Part shown: piece by piece, positions 26,348 to 37,574 of the stretch
Layout of the letters: each line of letters opens with the position of its first letter
Numbering within the stretch: the stretch's first letter is position 1
NCBI RefSeq assembly: GCF_009915685.1
Contig: NZ_JAABLP010000005.1
DNA from: Pannonibacter tanglangensis
GTDB lineage: Bacteria; Pseudomonadota; Alphaproteobacteria; Rhizobiales; Stappiaceae
Strand: one strand, 5' to 3'
Length of the DNA stretch: 64,000 nt
The notes under the pieces: model-generated
What the model saw: the letters and a program-made list of their open reading frames with translations, nothing else
Database searches by the model: none
What the model was told of the DNA's origin: nothing
Translations under genes and position numbers: made by a program

Positions 26348-27637
26348 TCAGCGCGGCGAGAAGCCCGAGATGGCCAGCGGATTGGAGGTCATGGCCTGCG
26401 CGTCCGGCGTGTCCGGCTGAAGCGCCCCGGTGAAGGCGTCGAACAGGCGGCGGACGAACCCTTCCGGCAGGTCGGAGGTGATGAAGACCAGCCGGGACCG
26501 GCGGTCCGCATCCGGCCAGGCCGGCAGGGTGACGGGCGGGTGGAACACGTGCTGCACCCCGTGGATGACCACCGGACGCTCCGGGTCCTCGGCGATGCGG
26601 ATGATGCCCTTGACGCGCAGGAGCTTCGGCCCGTGCGCCGAGCGCAGCAGGTCGATGAACATCTCCAGCGCCGCCGCCGGCACCGGACGGCTGGCTGCAA
26701 GCGTGAAGGCCCGGATCTTGTCGTCGTGACGGTTCACGTCATGAGGGTGGTGCCCGTGATCATGGTCATGCCCATGATGGTGATGGTCATGGTGGCCGTG
26801 ATGCGCATGACCGTGGTGGTCATGGTCATGATCGTGGTGACCATGCGCATGCCCGTGCCCCTTGCCGTGATCGTGATGGTGATCGTGGCCATGCGCATGG
26901 CCATGGGCCGGCTTCGGCTCGTAGGCCTCGGCGTTGAGCCAGCGGGCGACATCGGGGATCTTGCTGGCCGGATCATAGAGCCCGGCGTTGAAGAGCCGGG
27001 CCGCGTCGGCCTCGCCCTGCGACGCCAGCAGCTGCGGCGCACCGGGATTGAGGCTGCGCAGCCGGGCCTGCAGCGCGGCAAGCGCGGCCTGCCCCTCGGC
27101 ACCGGCGAGAAGATCGGTCTTGGTCAGGACGAGGCGGTCGGCCACGGCGGCCTGGCGCACCGATTCGACATGCTCGTCCAGCGTCGACATGCCGTTCACC
27201 GCATCCACCAGCGTGACCACGCTGTCGAGACGGTAGCGCAGCATCAGGTAGGGATGCAGCATCACCGTGTGCAGGATCGGCGCCGGATCGGCCAGACCGG
27301 TGGTCTCGATCACCACGCGGGCGAGCTTCTCCATCCGGCCATTGTCCAGCCGCCGCAACAGGTCTTCCAGCGTGTTGATCAGATCGCCGCGAATGGTGCA
27401 GCAGAGGCAGCCCGAGGACAGCTCGAGCACCCCGTCATCGGCCCGGTCGACCAGCAGGTGATCGAGCCCGATGTCGCCGAACTCGTTGATGATCACCGCC
27501 GTGTCCGCCATCAGGGGATCCTTGAGGATCCGGTTCAGGAGGGTCGTCTTGCCGGCCCCGAGGAAGCCGGTCACGATCGACAGCGGAATGGGCGGCTTCG
27601 GTCCGCGCGGCTGCGCGGCGGTCGGTTCGACGGACAT
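26348..27637 (-). CDS. CobW/COG0523 GTPase with a long His-rich insertion
   Basis: A 429-residue G3E-family metal-chaperone GTPase. Walker A is GFLGAGKTTLL (about 24-34), the family metal site GCLCC is near residue 76, and NKxD is represented by LTKTDLL. Between about residues 242 and 302 there is a dense His/Asp/Gly insertion before the C-terminal CobW domain (LRVKGIIRIAEDPERPVVIHGVQHVFHPP). COG0523 proteins deliver Zn or other metals; the insertion would buffer divalent ions. It lies 1.7 kb from the urease operon but on the other strand, so a nickel role is only a thought. No Zur site was identified. Confidence 0.9.
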   Translation of the reverse strand: MSVEPTAAQPRGPKPPIPLSIVTGFLGAGKTTLLNRILKDPLMADTAVIINEFGDIGLDHLLVDRADDGVLELSSGCLCCTIRGDLINTLEDLLRRLDNGRMEKLARVVIETTGLADPAPILHTVMLHPYLMLRYRLDSVVTLVDAVNGMSTLDEHVESVRQAAVADRLVLTKTDLLAGAEGQAALAALQARLRSLNPGAPQLLASQGEADAARLFNAGLYDPASKIPDVARWLNAEAYEPKPAHGHAHGHDHHHDHGKGHGHAHGHHDHDHDHHGHAHHGHHDHHHHGHDHDHGHHPHDVNRHDDKIRAFTLAASRPVPAAALEMFIDLLRSAHGPKLLRVKGIIRIAEDPERPVVIHGVQHVFHPPVTLPAWPDADRRSRLVFITSDLPEGFVRRLFDAFTGALQPDTPDAQAMTSNPLAISGFSPR

Positions 27638-27670
27638 GCAGTGGTTCCTCGACAGGCGACGAGCCCGGCC

Positions 27671-29062
27671 TCAGGGTTTGGGAGCCGGGGTCGCCGGGGC
27701 GTTCAGAGCCCGGAATATGGCACCGGGCGCCGGTTCGGCAACCGCGCCGGGCACGATGCCGGCGGGGCGCAGGTCCAGCGGCTTGGACTGCGGCAGACCG
27801 ACACCCGCCTGCGGCGAACCGGCGACCTCGGTCATGGCCGGAGCGGCCGGGGCCACGGCAGCGACCGGCGCGGCAGCAGCGGCCTGCGCGCCCTTGGGCA
27901 GGCCGATGGCGACGGTCACGGGCGCATAGGCCACCTGCTCGACGCCGACGGTGCGGTCGAGGATCATGTTCCAGTCGACCTTGCCCTTGCCCTTGGCGGC
28001 CGGGACATCCTCCCCGTCCTCCCCGGGCTCGCCACCGCCCTGCTGGGGCGCGCCGGGCAGCACCGGCCGGTTGTCATCAAGATTGCTCAGGGCCATGGCG
28101 GCGGAGCGCGTCTTCTGCGGATTGGCCATGTCGAAGCGGGCAAGGATTTCCTCGGGCCCGGGCTTGCGGTTGCGCTTGCAGTAGCCGTCGGCCGGAGGCG
28201 GCGTGCCCGCCCGCGGCAACATGGTGACCGTGGTGCCGGAGCCGCGGGTGCGGAAGCCCCGGTCGATGACCTGGCGCGAGAAGGCGGTGCGCTCCAGCCC
28301 CGATCCGGCGCCGAGCACGATGGCGATCACCGTGCGGCCGTTGCGCGTCGCCGAGGCCGCGACATTGTAGCCCGAATTGCAGATGTAGCCGGTCTTCAGC
28401 CCGTCAGCACCGGGCACCCGCTGCAGGAACTCGCGGTTGGCGGAGCGCAGGGTCTTCTTGCCGAACTTCATGCCGGGATGGGCGTAGAAGTGATGTGCCT
28501 CGGGAAAATCCCGCTTCAGCGCCATGGCCAGCAGCGCCAGATCGGCCGCCGAGGAGATCTGCCGGTTGTCGGGCAGCCCGTGCGGATTGACGAACACGGA
28601 ATCCCGCATGCCGAGACGGCGGGCCTCGGCGTTCATCATGTCGATGAAGGCGGGCTCCGACCCCGCGACGGCTTCCGCGATGGCGACCGCAACGTCATTG
28701 GCCGACTTGACCATGAGCATGGTCAGCGCGGTCTGCAGCGTCATCTGGGTGCCGGCCTTGAAACCCATCTTGCTGGGCGGCTGGGCGAGGGAGTTGGCAG
28801 ACTGAACGACTGGGGACTGGAAGGTAAGGCGCCCCTCGCGCACGGCGCGCAGGGCCACATAGGCCGTCATCATCTTGGTGAGGGAGGCCGGATACCACTG
28901 CCGCGTCGCCTCGTGCTCCTCGAGCACGGCACCGGTGGCCGCATCGATGACCAGATAGGGTCCGATGTCCGCCCGCGCCGGGGTCAGGGTTGCCGAAAGA
29001 ACGCTGAGGCCAGCCAAGGCCGCAAGGCCCAGCGAACGCGCCTTGTCAAATCCACCGAGCAC
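27671..29062 (-). CDS. D-alanyl-D-alanine carboxypeptidase (PBP5/6 class)
   Basis: A 463-residue serine peptidase with an N-terminal signal peptide (LGLAALAGLSVLSATLTPARA). The SxxK motif is S60-L-T-K63, SxN is S120-A-N122 and KTG is 223-225. It trims the terminal D-Ala from peptidoglycan stem peptides in the periplasm. The C-terminal third, from about residue 340, is Ala/Pro-rich and low-complexity, and replaces the usual beta domain and amphipathic anchor. A pair of AGGTTAAG direct repeats lies 69-92 bases upstream of the start. Confidence 0.93.
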   Translation of the reverse strand: MLGGFDKARSLGLAALAGLSVLSATLTPARADIGPYLVIDAATGAVLEEHEATRQWYPASLTKMMTAYVALRAVREGRLTFQSPVVQSANSLAQPPSKMGFKAGTQMTLQTALTMLMVKSANDVAVAIAEAVAGSEPAFIDMMNAEARRLGMRDSVFVNPHGLPDNRQISSAADLALLAMALKRDFPEAHHFYAHPGMKFGKKTLRSANREFLQRVPGADGLKTGYICNSGYNVAASATRNGRTVIAIVLGAGSGLERTAFSRQVIDRGFRTRGSGTTVTMLPRAGTPPPADGYCKRNRKPGPEEILARFDMANPQKTRSAAMALSNLDDNRPVLPGAPQQGGGEPGEDGEDVPAAKGKGKVDWNMILDRTVGVEQVAYAPVTVAIGLPKGAQAAAAAPVAAVAPAAPAMTEVAGSPQAGVGLPQSKPLDLRPAGIVPGAVAEPAPGAIFRALNAPATPAPKP

Positions 29063-29130
29063 GATGCCCTCGTCGAGAAAGAATGCCCCGAAGGCCCGGA
29101 GGCCACACCCCGAAATTCAATAAACGATAG

Positions 29131-29154
29131 AGGTTAAGGAATGCAAAGGTTAAG
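29131..29154. repeat. Direct repeat AGGTTAAG x2 upstream of the carboxypeptidase gene
   Basis: AGGTTAAG at 29131-29138 and again at 29147-29154, 16 bases from start to start. The spacer 29063-29353 (291 bases) is otherwise without a supported gene and holds the divergent promoters of the carboxypeptidase and ureD. Could be an operator; unproven. Confidence 0.4.
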
Positions 29155-29353
29155 CGGGCCGACCCACAACAAGGGGTCGTGAACACACGCCGGACCGCAG
29201 GTCCGGCACGCCCGGCGGCGGATGCCTCAAACGGCGGCGACTGCCTGTTCTTGAGGCAGGGGAGCCAGCTGCACCCGCCTGCACCCGGCCGGCGGTCCCG
29301 CCCGACCGGCCGTGGCCCGGGGCTTGCTAAGGGTCTCCCGACGCACGACGGAC

Positions 29354-30355
29354 ATGACACGGCCCTTGCATGCACGCCCGGCCGGGGCCCATGATCCATC
29401 CGGGACAATCGGGAGCACGGACAGGGTGAGGAGCACCGCGCAGGCACCTTCGGCAGGAGACACGACACTGGTCCCGTCAGTGGCCCCGACACGAGTCGAG
29501 GTCGGGCCGGTCGCCGGTGCGTCCCTGTCGCCGCGCCTGCAGCGCGCGGTCGGCGAGGCGCATGTGCGCTTCGTGCTGCGCCGCGACCAACAGGCCGGCA
29601 GCGGTCCCGGCGTGACCGGTCTGGACCGGCTCGGCCAGTCCGGCTCGGCCAAGATCCGTCTCCCCCGGGTCTACGACGGCACCCCCGTGGCGGTGATGCT
29701 CAACACCGCCGGCGGCATCACCGGTGGCGACCGGCTCGCCTTCACCGCCGAGGCCGGCACCGGATGCCACGCCGTCGTGACGACGCAGGCCGCGGAGCGC
29801 GCCTATCGCAGCCCCGGCGGGGCGGGCGAACTCAGCAACCGCGTCACGGTCGGAGACGGCGCGACGCTGGAATGGCTGCCGCAGGAAACCATGCTGTTCG
29901 ACCGGTCGCACCTGCGCCGCAGCCTGCAGGTGGACCTGACCGGCACGGCCCGCTTCATGGGACTGGAGATGGTGGTGCTGGGCCGCGAGGCCATGGGCGA
30001 AACCGTCGCCACGACCTCGTTCCGGGATGCCTGGACCATCCGCCGCGACGGCCGCCTGATCTATGCCGACACGATCAGCTTCGGTCCGCACACGGACGGC
30101 CTTCAGTCCGCCGCCACGCTCGGCGGCGCCCGGGCCTTTGCGACCTTCATCGACTGCGGCCCGGAGGCAGAGGGCAACCTGGCGCTTGCCCGGGCCCTGA
30201 TCGCCGACCTGCCGCTTCGCGCCGGCGTCAGTGCCTGGAACGGCCGGCTTCTTGCCCGGTTCCTCGGCTCCGGCAGCCGCGTCCTGCGCGACGGCCTGAT
30301 GCAGTTTCTTCACGCCTATCGCGGGCGCCCCCTGCCCCGCGTCTGGCATTGCTGA
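29354..30355 (+). CDS. ureD: Urease accessory protein UreD
   Basis: A 333-residue accessory protein that, with UreF and UreG, forms the GTP-dependent complex loading nickel into apo-urease. Family blocks are GSAKIRLPR, VMLNTAGGITGGDRL, TTQAAERAYRS, WLPQETMLFDRS and GREAMGE. The first ~55 residues are variable; ATG 29354 is a reasonable start but a shorter form is possible. First gene of the ten-gene urease operon; ureA follows after 29 bases. Confidence 0.93.
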   Translation: MTRPLHARPAGAHDPSGTIGSTDRVRSTAQAPSAGDTTLVPSVAPTRVEVGPVAGASLSPRLQRAVGEAHVRFVLRRDQQAGSGPGVTGLDRLGQSGSAKIRLPRVYDGTPVAVMLNTAGGITGGDRLAFTAEAGTGCHAVVTTQAAERAYRSPGGAGELSNRVTVGDGATLEWLPQETMLFDRSHLRRSLQVDLTGTARFMGLEMVVLGREAMGETVATTSFRDAWTIRRDGRLIYADTISFGPHTDGLQSAATLGGARAFATFIDCGPEAEGNLALARALIADLPLRAGVSAWNGRLLARFLGSGSRVLRDGLMQFLHAYRGRPLPRVWHC

Positions 30356-30384
30356 CCCATGACAAGAACAGACGGAGACCACCG

Positions 30385-30687
30385 GTGAACCTGACCCCGC
30401 GCGAGAAGGACAAACTGCTGATCGCCATGGCCGCCATGGTGGCGCGACGGCGGCTGGACCGCGGCGTGAAGCTGAACCATCCCGAGGCCATTGCGCTGAT
30501 CACCGACTTCGTTGTCGAGGGCGCGCGCGACGGGCGGACCGTGGCCGAGCTGATGGAGGCCGGCGCGCATGTGCTGACCCGCGAGCAGGTGATGCCGGGC
30601 ATCGCCGAGATGATCCACGACGTGCAGGTGGAGGCAACGTTCCCCGACGGAACGAAGCTCGTCACCGTGCACCAGCCGATCCGATAG
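30385..30687 (+). CDS. ureA: Urease gamma subunit
   Basis: A 100-residue gamma subunit, the standard length, starting at GTG 30385 (NLTPREKDKLLIAMAAMVA) and containing KLNHPEAIALITDFVVEGARDG and the end TFPDGTKLVTVHQPIR. An upstream GGAGA supports this start. It is a structural part of the (UreABC)3 urease. Confidence 0.97.
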   Translation: MNLTPREKDKLLIAMAAMVARRRLDRGVKLNHPEAIALITDFVVEGARDGRTVAELMEAGAHVLTREQVMPGIAEMIHDVQVEATFPDGTKLVTVHQPIR

Positions 30688-30696
30688 GCCCCCCCC

Positions 30697-30885
30697 ATGA
30701 AACGGATTCAGAGCCTCTCTCTTGCCGCCCTCGTCTCAACTCCGGCCTTCGCGCAAGAGACCGGAGTGACGACCGGACAGGGGGAAACGCTGTTTACGCC
30801 GACGGTGATCGGCGTCGCCATCGCCGGCCTCGTTCTGGGCGGAGTGGTCGGTTTCATCCGCCGTCGCAAGGAGATGAAGAAATGA
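30697..30885 (+). CDS. Small signal-anchored membrane protein between ureA and ureB
   Basis: A 62-residue protein with a signal-peptide-like start (MKRIQSLSLAALVSTPAFAQ), a short linker, then one transmembrane helix (TVIGVAIAGLVLGGVVGFI) and a basic end RRRKEMKK. It begins 9 bases after ureA and its stop overlaps the ureB start (ATGA), so it is translated as part of the operon. No family recognised. Small interspersed ORFs at this place were, as I recall, described in the Rhizobium leguminosarum urease cluster; the function is unknown. The predicted mature form would have a tiny periplasmic part and a positive cytoplasmic tail. Confidence 0.75.
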   Translation: MKRIQSLSLAALVSTPAFAQETGVTTGQGETLFTPTVIGVAIAGLVLGGVVGFIRRRKEMKK

Positions 30886-31187
30886 TCCCGGGAGAACTCT
30901 TCCCCGCAGATGGTGACATCGAACTGAATGCGGGCCAGCCGTCAACCGAGCTGGACGTGGCCAACACCGGCGACCGGCCGATCCAGGTGGGCAGCCATTA
31001 CCATTTCGCCGAGACCAACGGCGGCCTGAGCTTCGACCGGGAGGCCGCCCGTGGCCTGCGGCTGGACATTCCGGCGGGCACCGCGGTGCGGTTCGAGCCG
31101 GGGCAGACGAAGCGGGTGCGTCTGGTGCCCTATCGCGGCGACCGCATCGTCTACGGCTTCAACCAGAAGATCATGGGGCCGCTGTGA
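30882..31187 (+). CDS. ureB: Urease beta subunit
   Basis: A 101-residue beta subunit, MIPGELFPADGDIELNAGQP to the end GFNQKIMGPL, with the conserved VGSHYHFAETN and AGTAVRFEPGQTKRV. It overlaps the small membrane-protein gene by four bases and the following LprI-like gene by one base. Confidence 0.97.
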   Translation: MIPGELFPADGDIELNAGQPSTELDVANTGDRPIQVGSHYHFAETNGGLSFDREAARGLRLDIPAGTAVRFEPGQTKRVRLVPYRGDRIVYGFNQKIMGPL

Positions 31188-31648
31188 TGCGGATACGCCA
31201 GTTTTTCCTATCCGGTTCCCGGCTGCCGGGCGCGGCAGCGTGCCTGTTGACCGGTCACGCCTTCCTCTTCGTTGCTCCGGCCTTCGCACAGGACACCATC
31301 GACTGCGCGAAGGCTGAGGCGCAGATCGAGCTGACCTATTGCGCCGAACAGGACTGGATGGCAGCCGACAAGGACCTGAACGCCATCTACAAGAAGGCGA
31401 TCACTGCGGCGAAGGCGACGGACGTCACGCTGAAAGAGGTGACGCCGGACCTCGTGGGTGCCGAGACGGCCCTGCGCGACGCCCAGCGCACCTGGGTCGC
31501 CTACCGCGACAAGGCCTGCGACGCCTACGGCTTCACGGCCCGTGGCGGCACGCTGGAACCGATGCTGATCTATGCCTGCCGGGCTGACATGACGCGGCAG
31601 CGCATGTCCGATCTCACCGAACTGACCAACGCGCTCGGGTCCAACTGA
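31187..31648 (+). CDS. LprI/DUF1311-family secreted protein in the urease operon
   Basis: A 153-residue protein with a signal peptide ending at about residue 34 (VAPAFAQ) and a mature domain with paired Cys (DCAKA, YCAEQ, KACDAY, YACRAD) and TWVAYRDKACDAYG, the DUF1311/LprI signature. LprI proteins inhibit lysozyme in mycobacteria; that activity is not implied here. ATG 31187 overlaps the ureB stop (TGATG). An ORF of this type between ureB and ureC is, to my knowledge, recurrent in rhizobial urease operons; its contribution to urease is unknown. Confidence 0.85.
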   Translation: MRIRQFFLSGSRLPGAAACLLTGHAFLFVAPAFAQDTIDCAKAEAQIELTYCAEQDWMAADKDLNAIYKKAITAAKATDVTLKEVTPDLVGAETALRDAQRTWVAYRDKACDAYGFTARGGTLEPMLIYACRADMTRQRMSDLTELTNALGSN

Positions 31649-31697
31649 CACCCGCCGGCGCCCTGACGACCCGAACCGCGACACGCGAGGAACCCCG

Positions 31698-33410
<1,713 letters not shown>

Positions 33411-33464
33411 GGTGGTGCACACCCTGGCCGCAGGGCCAACCCCGCAGGGAGAGACGGACACATC

Positions 33465-34063
33465 ATGTACAAGGTGATCGGCAATCCGCGCAGCCGCTCG
33501 GCGCGCATCTACTGGATGCTGGAAGAACTGGGTCAGCCCTACGAGATCGTGCCGGCCAAGCCGCACAGCCCGGAGGTCCTGGCCCTCAATCCGGGCGGCA
33601 AGATCCCGATCCTGATTGACGGCGACGCGGTGCTGACCGACAGCGTCGCCATCGTCCAGTATCTGGCCGACAAGCACGGCGCCTGCACGTTCCCGGCCGG
33701 GACCGTGAACCGGGCGATCCAGGACAGCTTCACCCAGTTCTGCGTCGACGAGGTCGAGGGCGCACTCTGGACCGCCGCCAAGCAGGGCATGTTCTACGAG
33801 AACCGGGCCCCGCAGATGCAGGAGATCTGCCAGGGCGAATTCGGCAAGGCGATGGAGACCCTGGCGCAGCGGCTGGGCGACAAGCCCTATGTGATGGGCG
33901 ACACCTTCACCGTGCCCGACCTGATCCTGGGCCACTGCGGCGGCTGGGCGGCCATGTCCAGGTTCCCGATGCCGAAGGACGGCCCGCTCTACGACTATTT
34001 CAAGCGGCTGCGCGAACGCCCGGCCTATGGTGCCATGGGCAAGCGGGTGGCGGAGGCCCTGAA

Positions 34064-34067
<4 letters not shown>
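33465..34067 (+). CDS. Glutathione S-transferase-family protein in the urease operon
   Basis: A 200-residue GST: N-terminal thioredoxin-like domain (VIGNPRSRSARIYWMLEELGQPYE, cis-Pro in GGKIPILID, glutathione-binding LTDSVAIVQYLAD) and an all-helical C-terminal domain. Its place between ureC and ureE, with its stop overlapping the ureE GTG start, ties it to the urease transcript. GST-like ORFs here are known from rhizobial urease clusters as far as I recall; the role is not established. Confidence 0.9.
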
Positions 34068-34725
<658 letters not shown>

Positions 34726-34729
<4 letters not shown>

Positions 34730-35508
34730 ACGGGCCGATGACCCCTGATTCATGTGAAACATCCCGACCGGCAGCCGAGCCGGTCGCGGAGGAGGCTGGC
34801 CTGACCAGCGCCAGCCTCTTCCGGCTGATGGCGCTGCTCTCGCCGGGGTTCCCGGTGGGCGCCTTCACCTACAGCCATGGACTGGAACAGGTGATCGAGG
34901 ACGGCGACCTGCGCTCGGCCGGCGATGTGGAAGCCTATCTGACCGCCCTGTTCCGGTACGGATCCGGACAGACGGACGCGATCCTGCTGCGGGTGGCCCA
35001 TGCGGCCGCCAGCGCCGGCGACGACAGTGCCGTGCTGGAGGCGCGCGATTTCGGCCTTGCGCTGGCACCGTCGCGGGAACGGCTCCTCGAAACCTCGGCG
35101 CAGGGCACCGCATTCCTCGACACCTGCCGCAAGGCCTGGTGCCCGACGGCCGGCAGCGCCGGCGCCGCGGTGTTTGCCCGCCTGGTGCCGCAGGACGCCG
35201 CTGTCGAGCCCTGGCCCTACCCGGTGGCGGTGGGGCTGACGGCAGCGGCCTGGGGCATCCCGGCCCCGCTCACCCTCACCGCCTACCTTCAGGCCTTTGC
35301 CGCCAGCCTGATCTCGGCCACCGTCCGCGCCGTTCCGCTTGGCCAGACCGACGGACAGCGGGTGCTGCACCGGCTGGAGCCGGTGCTGGCCGAGGTGGCC
35401 CGGCACGCCGGGACACGCGGCTTGTCCGACATCGGCAGCGCCGCGCTCGGCGCGGACATCGCGTCGATGCGCCACGAAACCCAGTACACGAGGTTGTTCA
35501 GATCATGA
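34726..35508 (+). CDS. ureF: Urease accessory protein UreF
   Basis: A 260-residue all-helical accessory protein that recruits UreG to the UreD-urease complex. Family blocks are LLSPGFPVGAFTYSHGLEQVIEDG and the C-terminal PLGQTDGQRVLHRL with the conserved RHETQYTRLFRS end. Its first ~25 residues are variable; GTG 34726 overlaps the ureE stop, and an ATG at 34738 is an alternative. A parS-like 16-mer with two mismatches lies inside its 5' end at 34746-34761. Confidence 0.95.
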
Positions 35509-36122
35509 CATCTCCCAACGGCCCCCTGCGCGTGGGCATCGGCGGCCCGGTCGGTGCCGGCAAGACCACACTCACCGACCGGCTCTGCAAGGCGCTGCGT
35601 GACCGCTACTCGCTCGCCGTCATCACCAACGACATCTACACCAGCGAGGATGCCGAGGCACTGATGCGGTCGCAGGCGCTGCCGAGCGAGCGTATCCGCG
35701 GCGTGGAGACGGGCGGCTGCCCGCACACGGCGATCCGCGAGGATGCCTCGATCAATCTGGCCGCCGTGCATGACCTGACCCGGACGTTCCCGGACCTGGA
35801 CCTGATCCTGATCGAATCGGGCGGCGACAACCTCGCCGCCACCTTCTCGCCGGAACTGGCGGACCTGACGATCTACGTGATCGACGTGGCGGCCGGCGAG
35901 GAAATCCCGCGCAAGGGAGGTCCGGGCATCACCCGCTCCGACCTGCTGGTGATCAACAAGACGGACCTGGCCCCTTACGTCGAGGTGGACCTGTCGGTGA
36001 TGGACCGGGACGCGAAGCGCATGCGCAAGGAGCGGCCCTATCTCTTCGCCAACACCAAGGCGGGCAAGGGCGTCGGCGAGATCGCCGACTTCATCGTGCG
36101 CAAGGGGGGACTGGCAGCCTGA
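35505..36122 (+). CDS. ureG: Urease accessory GTPase UreG
   Basis: A 205-residue SIMIBI GTPase that drives nickel insertion. G1 is GGPVGAGKTTL (about 13-23), the nickel-binding Cys-Pro-His is 71-73 in GGCPHTAIRED, G3 region LIESGGDNLAA, and NKTD for guanine recognition. It overlaps ureF by four bases. Last gene of the operon; no clear terminator in the nine bases before the convergent trkH. Confidence 0.98.
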   Translation: MTSPNGPLRVGIGGPVGAGKTTLTDRLCKALRDRYSLAVITNDIYTSEDAEALMRSQALPSERIRGVETGGCPHTAIREDASINLAAVHDLTRTFPDLDLILIESGGDNLAATFSPELADLTIYVIDVAAGEEIPRKGGPGITRSDLLVINKTDLAPYVEVDLSVMDRDAKRMRKERPYLFANTKAGKGVGEIADFIVRKGGLAA

Positions 36123-36131
36123 GCGGGTCGC

Positions 36132-37574
36132 TCAGCGCTGCGACCAGAAATAGGGCGTGAACACCAAGAGCCCGCCCATGAGCTCGAGCCGGCCCAGGAT
36201 CATCTGGAAGCCCAGCAGCCAGGTGACGCTGTCCGGCAGCGAGGCAAAGGTTCCGGCCGGGCCGATGATCGGCCCGATGCCCGGCCCCACGTTGGCCTGC
36301 GCGGTGATCGAGGCGCTGAGCGCCGTTTCCAGATCCAGGCCAAGCATCAAGTAGATCATGGCAAAGACCGCAAAGGTGGCGGTGTAGAGCACGGAAAAGA
36401 CGAGCACGCCTTCAAGAACCGCCGGCGGAACGGGACGGCCGGCGTAACGCGGTTCGATGACCCGGTGCGGATGGCTCGCGCGTTTCAGCATCACACGGAC
36501 GGCGCTCAGCACGATCTGGATGCGGAAGATCTTGAAGCCACCGGCGGTCGAGCCGGAACAGCCCCCGATGAAGGTGGTGAAGAAGAACATCGCAATGGCG
36601 AAATTGCCCCACAGCAGATAGTCGCCGGCGGCAAACCCGGTCGTGGTGATGACCGAGACGATGTTGAACGTGGCGCGCGTCAGCAACGTGAAGGGATCGC
36701 CCTCGACCCTGCCGTTGATCGAGAGGAAGACGCAGAAGCTGATCAGGGCTGTCAGGCAGATGAAGAAAAAAACCTGCCCCTTGTGCGGATTCGGTCGGCC
36801 TTCCGCGAGATAAAGAAAGAAGAGGAAGGGCATCGCCGACATCATCATGAAGACGATCGAGATCCACAGCATGGTGTTGGTGCCATACTTGGCCATCGAA
36901 CTGTCGGATGTGGCGAAGCCGCCGGTCGCGACGGTGCCCATCATGAAGTTCACCGCATCGAAGGCGCTCATTCCAGCCACGTAATAGGCAAGCGCACAGG
37001 CGATGCTGAGCGTGAGATAGAGCATCAGCAGGCGGGCAACGAAGGGCTCGACGCGGCCATAGGGCTTGTTCACCTTCTCCGAGGATTCGATGGCAAACAG
37101 CTGCGACCCGCCGATGCGCAGACTTGGCAACAGCAGGATGCCGATGACGACGATGCCGATGCCGCCGATCCAGTTGAGCAGGGACCGCCAGAGCAGGATG
37201 CCCGGCGGCTGGCTGTCGAGCCCCGTGATCACCGTCGAGCCGGTGGTCGTCAGGCCGGACGCGGTCTCGAAGAAGGATTCGGCAAAGGTCAGGCCGACGT
37301 CGCTCAGATAGAAGGGGATCGCGCCGGCGAAGCTGAACACGAGCCAGGCCGCATTGACGAACAGGAAAGTCTCGCGCGGCCGGAACTGGAACTGGTGCCC
37401 TTCCAGCGCGGTGGAGATCAGCGCCCCGGCCACCCCGAGCAGCAGTGCCGTGGTGGCAAAGACGGTCCAGTCACCGTCTCCCGCGATGAGATCGGCGCCG
37501 GCCGGCAGAAGCATGAACAGGGCAATGATGATCAGCAGACGGCCAATGGGCAGGATGACGGCGCGAAAATCCAT
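36132..37574 (-). CDS. trkH: TrkH-family potassium transporter
   Basis: A 480-residue polytopic membrane protein of the TrkH/KtrB superfamily. The selectivity-filter-like loops are ASGLTTTGSTVITGLD, MGTVATGGFATSD, VSVITTTGFAAGDY and AQANVGPGIGP, and FIGGCSGSTAGGFKIFR is the family intramembrane loop. It mediates potassium (or K+/Na+) uptake with a TrkA-type regulator, which is not nearby. ATG 37574. Monocistronic, convergent with ureG. Confidence 0.96.
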   Translation of the reverse strand: MDFRAVILPIGRLLIIIALFMLLPAGADLIAGDGDWTVFATTALLLGVAGALISTALEGHQFQFRPRETFLFVNAAWLVFSFAGAIPFYLSDVGLTFAESFFETASGLTTTGSTVITGLDSQPPGILLWRSLLNWIGGIGIVVIGILLLPSLRIGGSQLFAIESSEKVNKPYGRVEPFVARLLMLYLTLSIACALAYYVAGMSAFDAVNFMMGTVATGGFATSDSSMAKYGTNTMLWISIVFMMMSAMPFLFFLYLAEGRPNPHKGQVFFFICLTALISFCVFLSINGRVEGDPFTLLTRATFNIVSVITTTGFAAGDYLLWGNFAIAMFFFTTFIGGCSGSTAGGFKIFRIQIVLSAVRVMLKRASHPHRVIEPRYAGRPVPPAVLEGVLVFSVLYTATFAVFAMIYLMLGLDLETALSASITAQANVGPGIGPIIGPAGTFASLPDSVTWLLGFQMILGRLELMGGLLVFTPYFWSQR

